DNA of 36,557 nt from Oscillatoriales cyanobacterium CG2_30_44_21 (GTDB lineage Bacteria; Cyanobacteriota; Cyanobacteriia; Pseudanabaenales; Pseudanabaenaceae): contig MNZA01000170.1 in NCBI GenBank assembly GCA_001873375.1, positions 1 through 36,557 of the forward strand, written 5' to 3'. The notes beneath the pieces are model-generated. The model was not told the origin of the DNA. It was given only the letters and a program-made list of their open reading frames with translations, and ran no database searches. Position numbers and translations under genes: made by a program. Below are positions 17,436-25,694 of this stretch, piece after piece; within the stretch, counting starts at the first letter, position 1, and each line of letters starts with the position of its first letter.

Positions 17436-17873
17436 ATGGAAACTCTAGATCTAGAAAAGCTATTTCAAAAAAGCTACTATGTCACCCTCGGCGCGACATC
17501 ATCCCTACTAGAAGTAATTCAAGACCCTGCTAAGCGGGAAGAGAACTTAAAAATGCTAGGGCGCAGCTTTGACGAAGTTACCCAAGATCTAGCCAATAAA
17601 GGTGTATCTGTCGAAGCAGAAGCTCGCAGCTATGTCGATAGCTTCATCGCGCAGCAGGTCAATGGCACAGGGGAAAATAAGTCCAGTGAAAATGGATTGA
17701 CGACAGTTACCACCACCGCCAAGACTGTCTATGACAATTCTACAGAAACCACCATCAAAGTCGAGACAAAGCCTGCTGACAAGATCAAATCCAGTATGCG
17801 TGACGAGATTCAAGAACTCACTCAACAACTTTCTAGCTTACGCGCTGAAATGGAACAATTACGCACAAAGTAA
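17436..17873 (+). CDS. Phasin-like/coiled-coil protein
   Basis: A 145-residue protein. The N-terminal part (YYVTLGATSSLLEVIQDPAK, then an amphipathic helix to about residue 75) resembles cyanobacterial phasin-family proteins such as the PhaP of Synechocystis, which coat polyhydroxyalkanoate granules. The middle is threonine-rich (SENGLTTVTTTAKTVYDNST). The C-terminus is a short coiled coil (DEIQELTQQLSSLRAEMEQLR). No PHA synthase gene is nearby, so the granule link is only by similarity; it may instead be a general helical scaffold protein. An AGGA sequence precedes the ATG. Confidence 0.6.
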   Translation: METLDLEKLFQKSYYVTLGATSSLLEVIQDPAKREENLKMLGRSFDEVTQDLANKGVSVEAEARSYVDSFIAQQVNGTGENKSSENGLTTVTTTAKTVYDNSTETTIKVETKPADKIKSSMRDEIQELTQQLSSLRAEMEQLRTK

Positions 17874-17875
17874 AT

Positions 17876-17946
17876 ACAGCGCTTTGCACTGACTTAAAGT
17901 CCAGAGAAAGTTTTGAAAGCGGCGCTTTCAAAACTTTCTCTGGACT
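17876..17946 (+). repeat. ACAGCGCTTTGC module plus 23-bp hairpin
   Basis: The module ACAGCGCTTTGCACTGACTTAAA spans 17876-17898. It leads into arms 17898-17920 and 17924-17946, exact over 23 bp with loop GGC and core GAAAGC/GCTTTC. The phasin-like stop is immediately upstream. Confidence 0.6.
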
Positions 17947-17973
17947 ACTCAAAGCCTTAATAGACTGTAAGAG

Positions 17974-18007
17974 TAAAAAGCGTTGCATTGCAACGCTTTT
18001 TATTTTT
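17974..18007 (+). terminator. Intrinsic terminator, AAGCGTTGC type
   Basis: Arms 17974-17986 and 17990-18002 (13 bp, loop ATT) are followed by TTTTTG, the classic hairpin plus T-tract. The same core, AAGCGTTGC/GCAACGCTT, recurs at 25565 and 34499. Confidence 0.7.
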
Positions 18008-18126
18008 GTTGGTGCGTGAGATGCTGGGGTTAATTTTTGTAATAAATAGCCAGCTTATTTTTCTGCATATATCAACAAATCTATAATTAATTTAAGTAAA
18101 GGTTTTTATCTACCTTTCGATAAATA

Positions 18127-20370
18127 ATGGAGATTAAAGCGATGTATGATCAATGGCAAAGCTTTACAGAAGGAGTTTGGGAACGAGAAATTAACGTCAG
18201 AGACTTTATCCAAAAGAACTATACGCCCTATGCAGGGGATAGCAGCTTTTTGGAGTCTGTCACCCCAAGAACGCAGCAACTTTGGCAAGAAGTCTCAGAA
18301 TTAATGCGTCAAGAGCGGGAAAAGGGAGTTCTTGATGTCGATACCAAGGTTCCTACTTCCATTACTGCCCATGATGCAGGATATATCAATCGCGAACTAG
18401 AGCAAATCGTGGGTTTACAGACCGACAAGCCCCTCAAACGCGCCATTATGCCCTATGGCGGCATTCGTGTGGTTAAGGCAGGTTTAGAAGCCTATGGCTA
18501 TGAACTTGATCCGCAAACGGAAGAGATTTTTTCTAAATATCGCAAAACCCATAACGATGGTGTCTTCGATGCCTATACCAGCGAAATGCGGAAGGCAAGG
18601 CGATCGGGGATCATTACAGGGCTGCCCGATGCCTATGGACGTGGGCGGATTATCGGTGACTATCGCCGCGTGGCACTCTATGGCTGCGATCGCCTGATTG
18701 ATGACAAGAAGCATCAGCAAGAATCCCTCGAAGTCGATGTGATCGATGAAAATATTATTCGTCTGCGCGAAGAAATTTCGGAACAGATTCGCGCCCTATT
18801 TGAACTGAAGGAAATGGCAGCCAAGTACGGTTTTGATATTGGTCGCCCTGCGGCTAACTCCCGTGAAGCTGTGCAATGGCTGTATTTTGCTTACCTCGGT
18901 GCAGTCAAGGAACAAAATGGCGCAGCCATGTCCCTCGGTCGGGTTTCCACATTCCTTGACATCTATTTTGAACGGGATTTGCGAAATGGCAAGATTACGG
19001 AATCGGAATTGCAAGAATTAGTTGATCATTTCGTGATGAAATTGCGGATGGTCAGATTCTTGAGAACTCCTGATTACAATGCCCTGTTTTCAGGCGATCC
19101 CACTTGGGTTACGGAAGTAATCGGTGGCATGAGTGCCGATGGTCGGACGCTAGTTACCAAGAGCAGTTTCCGCTTCCTGCATACCCTGACCACTTTGGGC
19201 GCGGCTCCTGAGCCTAACTTGACGGTGCTGTGGTCGGAGCATCTGCCTGAAAACTTCAAGCAATTCTGTGCCAAAGTCTCCAGCGATACCAGTTCCATTC
19301 AGTACGAAAGTGATGACCTGATGCGTCCTACCTATGGCGATGACTATGCGATCGCCTGTTGTGTGTCAGTGATGCGAATTGGTAAGCAGATGCAGTTCTT
19401 TGGCGCAAGGGTAAACCTCGCCAAAACATTGCTCTACGCGATCAATGGTGGTCGTGATGAAAAGTCTGGGGATCAAGTCGCACCGCACTTTGCACCAATC
19501 ACTAGCGAATATCTGGACTACAACGAAGTCACAGAGCGCCTGCACCAAATGATGGGCTGGTTGGCGCGGCTCTATGTAAATACCTTGAACGTGATCCACT
19601 ATATGCACGACAAGTATTGCTACGAGCGCATCGAAATGGCACTGCACGATCGCGATATCTATCGGACGATGGCTTGCGGTATTGCGGGGCTGTCGGTGGT
19701 TACAGATTCTCTCTCGGCTATTAAATATGCGAAAGTGAAAGTCGTCCGTGATGAGCGTGGCTTGGCGATCGACTATGTAACCGAAGGCGAATATCCCCAA
19801 TATGGCAATAACGACGATCATGTTGATAGCATTGCCATCGAACTGGTTTCGCGGTTTATGAATGAAATCCGTAAGCAAAAGACTTATCGCGGCGCTACGC
19901 CCACCCAATCGGTGCTGACGATTACTTCTAATGTGGTCTATGGCAAAAAGACAGGCAACACTCCCGATGGACGCAAAGCGGGTGAGCCCTTTGCCCCCGG
20001 CGCGAACCCCATGCACGGACGGGACAACTGCGGCGCGATCGCCTCTTTATCTTCTGTTGCCAAACTGCCCTACAGCGATTGCCAAGATGGTATTTCCAAT
20101 ACCTTCTCGATTGTGCCTGCGGCGCTAGGCAGACAGGAAAGCGATCGCATTAACAATCTGGTTGGTTTGCTGGATGGCTATTTCCACGATGGCGGTCATC
20201 ACATCAACGTCAATGCCCTCAACCGCGATACCTTGCTGGATGCGATGGATCATCCTGAAAACTACCCACAGCTAACAATTCGTGTTTCGGGCTACGCGGT
20301 CAATTTCATCAAGCTCACCCGCGAGCAGCAGATGGATGTGGTTAAGCGTACCTTCCACGAAAGGGTATAA
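18127..20370 (+). CDS. pflB: Pyruvate formate-lyase (formate C-acetyltransferase)
   Basis: A 747-residue glycyl-radical enzyme converting pyruvate and CoA to acetyl-CoA and formate in anaerobic fermentation. The N-terminal [14 protein letters not shown] matches the E. coli enzyme. The catalytic cysteine pair is Cys411-Cys412 ([12 protein letters not shown]), and the radical glycine is Gly722 in RVSGYAVNF, 26 residues from the C-terminus as in E. coli. All key residues are present. The start could be ATG 18127 or the in-frame ATG 18142 (MYDQWQSF); neither has a strong ribosome site. The radical-SAM activase gene pflA, which is required to install the glycyl radical, is not beside it here. PFL occurs in only some cyanobacteria, and dark anoxic fermentation is the expected role. 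Confidence 0.96.
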   Translation: MEIKAMYDQWQSFTEGVWEREINVRDFIQKNYTPYAGDSSFLESVTPRTQQLWQEVSELMRQEREKGVLDVDTKVPTSITAHDAGYINRELEQIVGLQTDKPLKRAIMPYGGIRVVKAGLEAYGYELDPQTEEIFSKYRKTHNDGVFDAYTSEMRKARRSGIITGLPDAYGRGRIIGDYRRVALYGCDRLIDDKKHQQESLEVDVIDENIIRLREEISEQIRALFELKEMAAKYGFDIGRPAANSREAVQWLYFAYLGAVKEQNGAAMSLGRVSTFLDIYFERDLRNGKITESELQELVDHFVMKLRMVRFLRTPDYNALFSGDPTWVTEVIGGMSADGRTLVTKSSFRFLHTLTTLGAAPEPNLTVLWSEHLPENFKQFCAKVSSDTSSIQYESDDLMRPTYGDDYAIACCVSVMRIGKQMQFFGARVNLAKTLLYAINGGRDEKSGDQVAPHFAPITSEYLDYNEVTERLHQMMGWLARLYVNTLNVIHYMHDKYCYERIEMALHDRDIYRTMACGIAGLSVVTDSLSAIKYAKVKVVRDERGLAIDYVTEGEYPQYGNNDDHVDSIAIELVSRFMNEIRKQKTYRGATPTQSVLTITSNVVYGKKTGNTPDGRKAGEPFAPGANPMHGRDNCGAIASLSSVAKLPYSDCQDGISNTFSIVPAALGRQESDRINNLVGLLDGYFHDGGHHINVNALNRDTLLDAMDHPENYPQLTIRVSGYAVNFIKLTREQQMDVVKRTFHERV

Positions 20371-20380
20371 ATTTTTGAAG

Positions 20381-20436
20381 ACAGCGCTTTGCGAAAAAAT
20401 AACGGTGCGGCGCGAAGCGCCGCACCGTTATTTTTT
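20381..20436 (+). terminator. pflB terminator: partial ACAGCGC module plus 20-bp hairpin
   Basis: ACAGCGCTTTGCG at 20381-20393 is followed by arms 20394-20413 and 20417-20436, loop GAA, core GCGGCGC/GCGCCGC, with an A6 run at the left base and T6 at the right. It has the form of an intrinsic terminator right after pflB. Confidence 0.7.
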
Positions 20437-20505
20437 GGTTCATGACGAATTTCTAATCTTAAAGTACTTTTTATATTGATAATTTAAATTGGGTATTAGT
20501 ATTTT

Positions 20506-20605
20506 TAAGTAGCTAAGCATAAGTAAACCAGAAGGGTTATTCCGTCAGCGAAGCTGACAGAACAACCTCTGTTTTTTTTGCTTTAATTAAGCCCGGCTAC
20601 TTATA
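20506..20605. mobile_element. MITE-like repeat, copy with TAAGTAGC ends
   Basis: It starts TAAGTAGCTAAGCATAAGTA at 20506 and ends GGCTACTTA near 20603, with a central imperfect hairpin of loop GAA (core GTCAGC/GCTGAC) and the shared AACAACCTCTG segment. It is the same family as 11564-11680. It lies just upstream of the Rieske oxygenase gene, so it could influence that gene's expression. Confidence 0.5.
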
Positions 20606-20628
20606 TCCCCAATGACGATCCCCCAAAT

Positions 20629-21669
20629 ATGGAAAGTGTAAAAACTCTAAAACAGCCACTGGTAGCTAAGCATCACCACAGTAATCAGATCCTCAAAAAC
20701 TTCTGGTATGGCATAGAACATAGTGCAGCTATTTCTGCTAAACCCAAGACAATCACTTTCATGGGGCATGAATTAGTTCTTTATCGTGGAACTCAAGGAC
20801 AAATAATTGCTTTGGATGGGCGCTGCGTGCATCGAGGTTCAGAACTAGCCGCAGGTTGGGTGGAAAATGACTGCATTTACTGCCCCTATCATGGATGGCG
20901 CTATGAAGCAGATGGAACCTGTAGCCATATTCCTGCAAATCAGCCCGAAGTCAGCATTCCCATCCGCGCCAAATTGCGATCGCACCAAGTCCAAGAAAAG
21001 CATGGTTTAGTCTGGCTATTTTGGGGTGATTTACCAGTCGATGAAAGCCCATCAATTCCAGACTTGCCAGAATTTACGCAAGCGGGATGGCGCACAGTTT
21101 CAGGCAGCTTTACTTGGGATGGGCATTATTCAAGGGTAATCGCGAATACTATCGACATGGCTCACGCTCCCTTTGTCCATGCAACTGCCTTCGGCAGAAA
21201 AGAATCTCCTGCCGTCCAAGCCTATAAGTTAGAGATGTCCGAATGGAGCGCTAGCGGATTCATTACCTTTGAGACCAAGCCCGCCTATTCACTGAAGCTG
21301 ATTTTAGGAAATAACCCACCAAATGGCATTTTTCGAGCTACCTTCTATATGCCCAATGTCTCACGAGTAGATTTGCAGTTTGGGAAGTTCCAATTCGTTC
21401 TATTTATGGTGCATTTACCTGTCAGCGAGATGCAGACGACTACTAAGTGGTCACATATCCGTAATTTTGTGACGAATCCCTTGGCGGATAGTTTTATGCG
21501 TCAAGATGTAGTCAAGACATTCGTACAAGACAATCTTGCTGTCAAGATTCAAGCTGGAGCGGCTCCCCTCGATCTCACTGAAGAAGTTCACGCACCTGCC
21601 GACGCGATAGAACTTGCCTATCGCAAGTTCTATGCCCAAGCAGTGCAAATGGGATGGAGTGAGGGGTAA
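20629..21669 (+). CDS. Rieske non-heme iron oxygenase, PAO/TIC55-like
   Basis: A 346-residue protein. The Rieske [2Fe-2S] cluster ligands are Cys66-x-His68 and Cys85-x2-His88 (RCVHRG and YCPYHGW). The mononuclear iron site follows the NxxDxxHx4H pattern: N173, D176, H179, H184. The C-terminal half resembles the pheophorbide a oxygenase/chlorophyllide oxygenase-type family found in cyanobacteria and plastids, whose members oxidise chlorophyll-related or other ring compounds. It needs an external ferredoxin-type reductase. The next gene 67 bp downstream encodes a protochlorophyllide-reductase-like domain, which makes a tetrapyrrole-related role attractive but unproven. The exact substrate cannot be read from sequence. 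Confidence 0.82.
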   Translation: MESVKTLKQPLVAKHHHSNQILKNFWYGIEHSAAISAKPKTITFMGHELVLYRGTQGQIIALDGRCVHRGSELAAGWVENDCIYCPYHGWRYEADGTCSHIPANQPEVSIPIRAKLRSHQVQEKHGLVWLFWGDLPVDESPSIPDLPEFTQAGWRTVSGSFTWDGHYSRVIANTIDMAHAPFVHATAFGRKESPAVQAYKLEMSEWSASGFITFETKPAYSLKLILGNNPPNGIFRATFYMPNVSRVDLQFGKFQFVLFMVHLPVSEMQTTTKWSHIRNFVTNPLADSFMRQDVVKTFVQDNLAVKIQAGAAPLDLTEEVHAPADAIELAYRKFYAQAVQMGWSEG

Positions 21670-21670
21670 G

Positions 21671-21703
21671 AAGTAAAAGCGGCGCAGAGCGCCGCTTTTA
21701 CTT
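21671..21703 (+). terminator. 15-bp hairpin between Rieske oxygenase and PCP_red genes
   Basis: Arms 21671-21685 and 21689-21703, loop AGA, core AGCGGCGC/GCGCCGCT. It stands 1 bp after the Rieske stop and 33 bp before the next start. It may lower read-through into the small gene. Confidence 0.6.
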
Positions 21704-21736
21704 ACGATGTATTTAGGTAGAACAGTTGGTGAAAAT

Positions 21737-21922
21737 ATGAGTAAATTAGTGGTCTGGACAGTTGAGGCAGAGAGTAAGCTAAAAGAGATTCCATTTTGGG
21801 GGAGATTTTTAGTGCGGAGAGAAGTGGAGAAGTTTGCTAGGGGAATAGATGCTAAGGAAATTAATCTGGAAGTATACGATTTAGCAAATCAAAAGTGGCT
21901 ATCAAGTCAAAAAAATAGTTAA
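21737..21922 (+). CDS. Small protein with protochlorophyllide-reductase-like (PCP_red) domain
   Basis: A product of 61 residues from ATG 21737 (MSKLVVWTVEAESKLKEIPF); the frame stays open upstream to 21707 but the family's WTxEAExxLxxIPFxxR motif begins near this Met. The pattern, including FLVRREVEKFAR and EINLEVYDLA, matches the short helical domain found at the C-terminus of the ChlB/BchB subunit of light-independent protochlorophyllide reductase and as stand-alone small proteins. It presumably binds or handles a chlorophyll precursor, or is a protein-interaction module. It probably forms a unit with the upstream Rieske oxygenase. Its last codons form part of a palindrome arm. Confidence 0.7.
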   Translation: MSKLVVWTVEAESKLKEIPFWGRFLVRREVEKFARGIDAKEINLEVYDLANQKWLSSQKNS

Positions 21923-21979
21923 GGCGGCGCATCACGCCGCCTTAACTATTTGAGATACAGCGCTTGGCGATGTATCTCA
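21913..21979. terminator. Palindromes between convergent PCP_red and kinase genes
   Basis: The first has arms 21913-21929 and 21935-21951 (17 bp, loop CATCA, core GGCGGCG/CGCCGCC); its left arm holds the last two codons and stop of the small gene. The second, overlapping it by one base, pairs TGAGATACA with TGTATCTCA (21951-21959 and 21971-21979) and touches the kinase stop codon. Confidence 0.6.
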
Positions 21980-23740
21980 TTGTCTTTGGGTGGTGTTGAT
22001 GAGCCACTGCCCTGACGACTCTTGCCAGATTAAGCCCATGCGTAATGTTTCGGGAGTAATTGTGGATGACTTTTGATAGGTTAAATCAATATCGATTATG
22101 GCTGAATCTGCTTTTACTTCCACAATCCGCGCTCCTCTCACCTCAACTTTATCGATAGTCTGCCAAAAACCTGTAAAAGTCTCATAACCGCCTGCGCGAT
22201 CGCGTTGAAAAGTGGGTGTGAGTTTTTGCCAAGCACCTGTAAACTGTCGCTCATTGATCAGGCTGTAATAGTCCTTAATGAACTGTTCGGGAGAGCTTTG
22301 CGGCTTGGGTGGTGGAGTTGCAGTTTTAGGGGAAGTTGGGATAGGTGAAGGCGATGGCGTAACCCCAGAGATGCGCTGAACTGCGTCATCAGGATTGGGA
22401 CTTGCAAAGGCACAGTAAGCATCATCAACAAATTTAGAATGCTCTTTCAGCTTCTCTCGACAGTTTTCCAAATTAGAATACTGCCCTGTATATACTTGAA
22501 AAAACTGACTATTTCCCAAATTAGGATAATCAGGTATCCAAAATACCCCTGCTTCTGTGTAGCCCTGCGATCGCAACTTCTCAACTCTCAATTTCGCCTT
22601 TGCCGACTCCTCAAAAGCAGAATCCGCTAAAAAATAAAAGGCAGACTTCTGCGCAGATTTACTCGCAGGGAAAATTCTATTCCACCAAGAAGCAATGTCA
22701 CTACGCTGAGAAATCACGACCGCCATTGCCACCATTGCCCCCAGCCCTGCGCCCACCATTACCGTTACGAGTAAAGGCGCGATCGCTTTTCTTTTGGACG
22801 GTGCAGGTTGATAGGTGTAAATAGGCTGTGCGGGCGGCTCCCCATGGCTTCGCGGCGTTACCGCTAGGGTTTGCATATTTGAGAGGCTTTGGGATTTAGG
22901 CAATGGAGCTAAGTTAGTACTCCTGACTGCGATCGCATCTAACATCTGTTGCGCCGAACTGTAGCGATCGCGTGGGTCGAACTGGAGCGCCTTGGTAAAT
23001 ACTGCTTTTAGCTCTGGGCTAAGGTTGACTTGTGACTGCCAGCGCACTTCCCCCGATTGCGGATCAGTCCCCAACTGCTGCGGGTACTTGCCCGTTAGCG
23101 CATAGATCACCGTCAAAGCGAGGCTATAGAGATCGCTTGCAAAAAAAGGTCTTCCCGCCGCCTGCTCCGAAGCCATAAAGCCAGGCGTACCAATCACAAT
23201 CGAATTGGCTTGCTGAGGGGCACCTTTGACAGTTGTAATATTCAGAGTCTCTTTGACGGCTCCAAAGTCAATCAAAACAGGTTCTCGCGATCGCAAAATA
23301 ATATTATCAGGCTTAATATCGCGATGAATAATCCCCTGACTATGCACATAGGTAAGGGTTTGGAGGACGCTTACCATTAGAGCCTTAGCAGCATCCTCAG
23401 TCCACTGACCCTGCTGTCTGACCGTTTCCGCCAGCGTCAATCCATCGATCCACTCTTGGACTAAATAAAATAGACCAGCCTCAACAAAATTGGCATAAAG
23501 CTTGGGAATATATCGGTTCTCTTCTCCCAAAGCTTCGAGTACAGCCGCTTCCCTCTGAAACCTCTGCTGCAATAGCTCATACATTTGCGGATTGTCCGCG
23601 ATCGGTCGTAATTGCTTGATCACACATCGGCGATTAGATGGCATTTTTGTGTCTTCCGCCATGTAGGTTTCCCCAAAGCCACCACTGCCTAAAACGCTAG
23701 TGACACGATAGCGGTTATCTAAGAGTGTTGACATCATCAT
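21977..23740 (-). CDS. Membrane Ser/Thr protein kinase (Hanks type) with C-terminal extracytoplasmic domain
   Basis: A 587-residue protein. The kinase domain spans about residues 10-275: glycine loop LGSGGFGETY, catalytic HRDIKPDN, LIDFGAVKE, a GTPGFMASEQ activation-end motif and the usual C-lobe. A proline-rich linker leads to one membrane helix near 320-345 (LLVTVMVGAGLGAMVAMAVVI). The outer part starts with an SPOR-like stretch (YFLADSAFEESAKAKLRVEK, FFQVYTGQYSNLENC). After a Pro/Ser/Thr-rich linker it ends in a domain of about 110 residues (QFIKDYYSLINERQFTGAW to the end) that resembles an NTF2/IMS-like fold. It is a complete, active-looking sensor kinase; the signal is unknown. Confidence 0.9.
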   Translation of the reverse strand: MMMSTLLDNRYRVTSVLGSGGFGETYMAEDTKMPSNRRCVIKQLRPIADNPQMYELLQQRFQREAAVLEALGEENRYIPKLYANFVEAGLFYLVQEWIDGLTLAETVRQQGQWTEDAAKALMVSVLQTLTYVHSQGIIHRDIKPDNIILRSREPVLIDFGAVKETLNITTVKGAPQQANSIVIGTPGFMASEQAAGRPFFASDLYSLALTVIYALTGKYPQQLGTDPQSGEVRWQSQVNLSPELKAVFTKALQFDPRDRYSSAQQMLDAIAVRSTNLAPLPKSQSLSNMQTLAVTPRSHGEPPAQPIYTYQPAPSKRKAIAPLLVTVMVGAGLGAMVAMAVVISQRSDIASWWNRIFPASKSAQKSAFYFLADSAFEESAKAKLRVEKLRSQGYTEAGVFWIPDYPNLGNSQFFQVYTGQYSNLENCREKLKEHSKFVDDAYCAFASPNPDDAVQRISGVTPSPSPIPTSPKTATPPPKPQSSPEQFIKDYYSLINERQFTGAWQKLTPTFQRDRAGGYETFTGFWQTIDKVEVRGARIVEVKADSAIIDIDLTYQKSSTITPETLRMGLIWQESSGQWLINTTQRQ

Positions 23741-23782
23741 GGTTGTATTAATCGCTTGTAGCGATCGTACAGCATATCCAAG

Positions 23783-23824
23783 CTAAGGAACGAGTTGCGG
23801 CGCAAAGCGCCGCAACTCGCTTAG
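23783..23824. repeat. 13-bp GC-core palindrome between divergent kinase and Uma2 genes
   Basis: Arms 23791-23803 and 23807-23819, loop AAA, core GCGGCGC/GCGCCGC, with CTAAG/CTTAG pairing further out. It sits in a divergent promoter region, like the one at 13211, and shares with it the CGAGTTGCGG / ATGAGTTGCGG-type arm. Confidence 0.55.
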
Positions 23825-23899
23825 GAGTGCCGCGAACTCCAATCTCTTGACTGGGAAAACAGTAAAATAGATCACATTCGTAAACATTGGGGTAAATAT

Positions 23900-24475
23900 A
23901 TGAACGCCCTTACCATCATTCTTGAGCCAATTTTTGAACTCACAGACGAAAAACTATTTCAACTTTGTCAACAAAATCGCGACCTAAGATTTGAGCGGGG
24001 CGCTCAAGGAGATATTACGATTATGGCTCCCGAAGGCAGTGATACAGGAATGCGTAACCTAGGTTTAGGCAGTCCTTTGTGGAATTGGAATCAAAGAAAA
24101 AATCTCGGTGTTGCCTTTGGTTCTTCGGCAGGATTTATATTGCCTAATGGGGCAATGCGATCGCCTGATGTCTCGTGGATTATCAAAGCTAGATGGGAAT
24201 CCCTCACAACGGAGCAACAATCAAGATTTGCACCGATATGTCCAGACTTTGTGATTGAGTTAATGTCTCCCAGCGATAGCCTATCGCTGACCCAAGCAAA
24301 AATGCAGGAATATCAAGACAATGGCGCAAAGTTGGGCTGGTTGATCAATCGCAAAGATAGACAAGTAGAAATTTATCGCATTGGTCAACCTGTGGAAATT
24401 TTGGAATATCCCATCAGCCTATCAGGAGAAGACCTCCTTCCCGAATTTGTACTGGAACTACGAGCGATTTGGTAA
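23900..24475 (+). CDS. Uma2-family putative restriction endonuclease-like protein
   Basis: A 191-residue protein of the Uma2 (DUF820) family, highly multiplied in cyanobacteria. It has the PD-(D/E)XK-like core: PDVSWIIKARW, then CPDFVIELMSPSD and the KMQEYQDNGAKLGWLINRKDRQVEIYR block. The role is unknown; a nuclease activity is suggested by fold only, and these genes often lie alone with no methylase, as here. The length and motifs are complete. Confidence 0.88.
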   Translation: MNALTIILEPIFELTDEKLFQLCQQNRDLRFERGAQGDITIMAPEGSDTGMRNLGLGSPLWNWNQRKNLGVAFGSSAGFILPNGAMRSPDVSWIIKARWESLTTEQQSRFAPICPDFVIELMSPSDSLSLTQAKMQEYQDNGAKLGWLINRKDRQVEIYRIGQPVEILEYPISLSGEDLLPEFVLELRAIW

Positions 24476-24494
24476 GTGGCTACGCTCTCTTCCA

Positions 24495-24547
24495 AGCAAA
24501 GCCAGTATATTTGCGCCCCTGTGGGGCGCAAATATACTGGCTTTGCT
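24495..24547 (+). terminator. 25-bp perfect hairpin downstream of Uma2
   Basis: Arms 24495-24519 and 24523-24547, loop TGT, core TTGCGCCCC/GGGGCGCAA. The stem is exact over 25 bp and begins 20 bp after the Uma2 stop. The remaining spacer to 24674 shows no other structure I can name. Confidence 0.65.
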
Positions 24548-24674
24548 AATTTATTTATATTTTGGTTTTGAGCATTGCCAAAATTACCACAATGCATTAA
24601 TATCTTGCAGTCAAAATAGACAAAATTTGGATGACGCTGTACCGAAAACCAAGTAGGCAGCAGAGGAACTTTTT

Positions 24675-25532
24675 ATGCGTATCTATTACCTAGCTGGCGT
24701 GATTCTTAGCGTTGCCACAATCATTAGTGCTTGTGGCGAGGGTACTCCTGTTGAATGTTCTATCAGTACCGCCCGAGAAGTTAGACAAGGTGTTGCCAAA
24801 ACAGCTAAGTTCGCGGCTGGGACGGATTGCGAACAGATAAGAACTTTAGTCGCTGAGGGGAAGCCATTGCCAACTATTGGCGATGGTACTACGACCAACG
24901 CTCCGCCAGCTCCTGCGCAGGCTCCTGTAACTGCTCCGACCTTTGACACGCCCCTAGTATCTGGACAAAGCACCCGAGAACTAATTGAGACCACCGATAA
25001 AGAAGCAAGGGTAAGAGAGCTAGAACAAAAGATTGGTGTGGACTCTAAGCAGTTGCGCGACCCCTTCACTAGCACTGTGATCAACCCAGTCCCTAAACTA
25101 GAAACACTCTTAGAAAAGCCAAAGGCTCCGCCTAAGTTAAGAGCAGCCGTTGTTGTCAGAACCAACGCCAATCGCAATAGCATCATCGCGCCTCCTGATA
25201 TACAGGCGGCGGAAGGGACGATAGTTACGGGTACTTTGGAAGCTGGGGGGACGATTTATGCCATTGTTAAAGCTTTTGGTGAAACGACCTCCCGTTCTGT
25301 CAGCGCGGGACAACTAATTTCCAACGGTAAAGTTTTGGTGAAGCGCATTGATACCAATGCGGAGCCGCCCATTGTGGTGCTACAACAAAATGGCGTGGAG
25401 GTACAGCGTCCTGTGGGAGCGCCAGTAGCTGGTTCTACTCCTAGTCAGCCTAATCAGTCCTTGCCAGCGAACTCGGCCACGCAATCCAGCGAACCCCCAA
25501 TTTCAATTCCACCGTTAATTCCTGCTCAATAG
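24675..25532 (+). CDS. Predicted lipoprotein, unknown function
   Basis: A 285-residue protein with a lipoprotein signal: hydrophobic residues 6-17 and lipobox IISAC with Cys20. The mature part is low-complexity and Pro/Ala-rich at about 80-105 and 250-285. Between them is a compact region (about 155-250, KLRAAVVVRTNANRNSIIAP and GTIYAIVKAFGETTSRSVSA) with features of a small beta-rich domain. The TTSRSVSAGQLISNGKVLVK stretch loosely recalls PilP-type periplasmic domains, but no pilus genes are nearby and I do not assign it. A purine-rich ribosome site (GCAGAGGAAC) precedes ATG 24675. Confidence 0.65.
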   Translation: MRIYYLAGVILSVATIISACGEGTPVECSISTAREVRQGVAKTAKFAAGTDCEQIRTLVAEGKPLPTIGDGTTTNAPPAPAQAPVTAPTFDTPLVSGQSTRELIETTDKEARVRELEQKIGVDSKQLRDPFTSTVINPVPKLETLLEKPKAPPKLRAAVVVRTNANRNSIIAPPDIQAAEGTIVTGTLEAGGTIYAIVKAFGETTSRSVSAGQLISNGKVLVKRIDTNAEPPIVVLQQNGVEVQRPVGAPVAGSTPSQPNQSLPANSATQSSEPPISIPPLIPAQ

Positions 25533-25564
25533 TGTTACGGCGCTTTGCGCTGAAAATTGAACCA

Positions 25565-25651
25565 AAAAAGCGTTGCTTTGCAACGCTTTTTCGCTTTTTA
25601 GGATGCCATTAAAAAAATGAGAGCATTGTAAGTCAACGCTCTCATTTTTTT
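25565..25651. terminator. Two terminators between convergent lipoprotein and infC genes
   Basis: The first has arms 25565-25576 and 25580-25591 (loop TTT, core AAGCGTTGC/GCAACGCTT) with A and T runs at both ends. The second has arms 25611-25624 and 25638-25651 with a 13-nt loop, stem AATGAGAGC with A7/T7 tails, a bidirectional intrinsic terminator. A partial ACGGCGCTTTGCGC module at 25537 precedes them. Confidence 0.7.
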
Positions 25652-25694
25652 GGATTCAAAAATATAGCGCATGGCGCTGCCTTTTTGCTGAATT

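Noticed and set aside
19366-20016. 216-codon open frame on the minus strand
   Set aside because: It lies wholly inside pflB in antisense, gives a composition of histidine and isoleucine typical of a shadow frame, and has no ribosome site or family motif.
24686-25186. 166-codon minus-strand frame opposite the lipoprotein gene
   Set aside because: Serine/leucine-rich antisense shadow of a gene with a clear lipobox on the plus strand.
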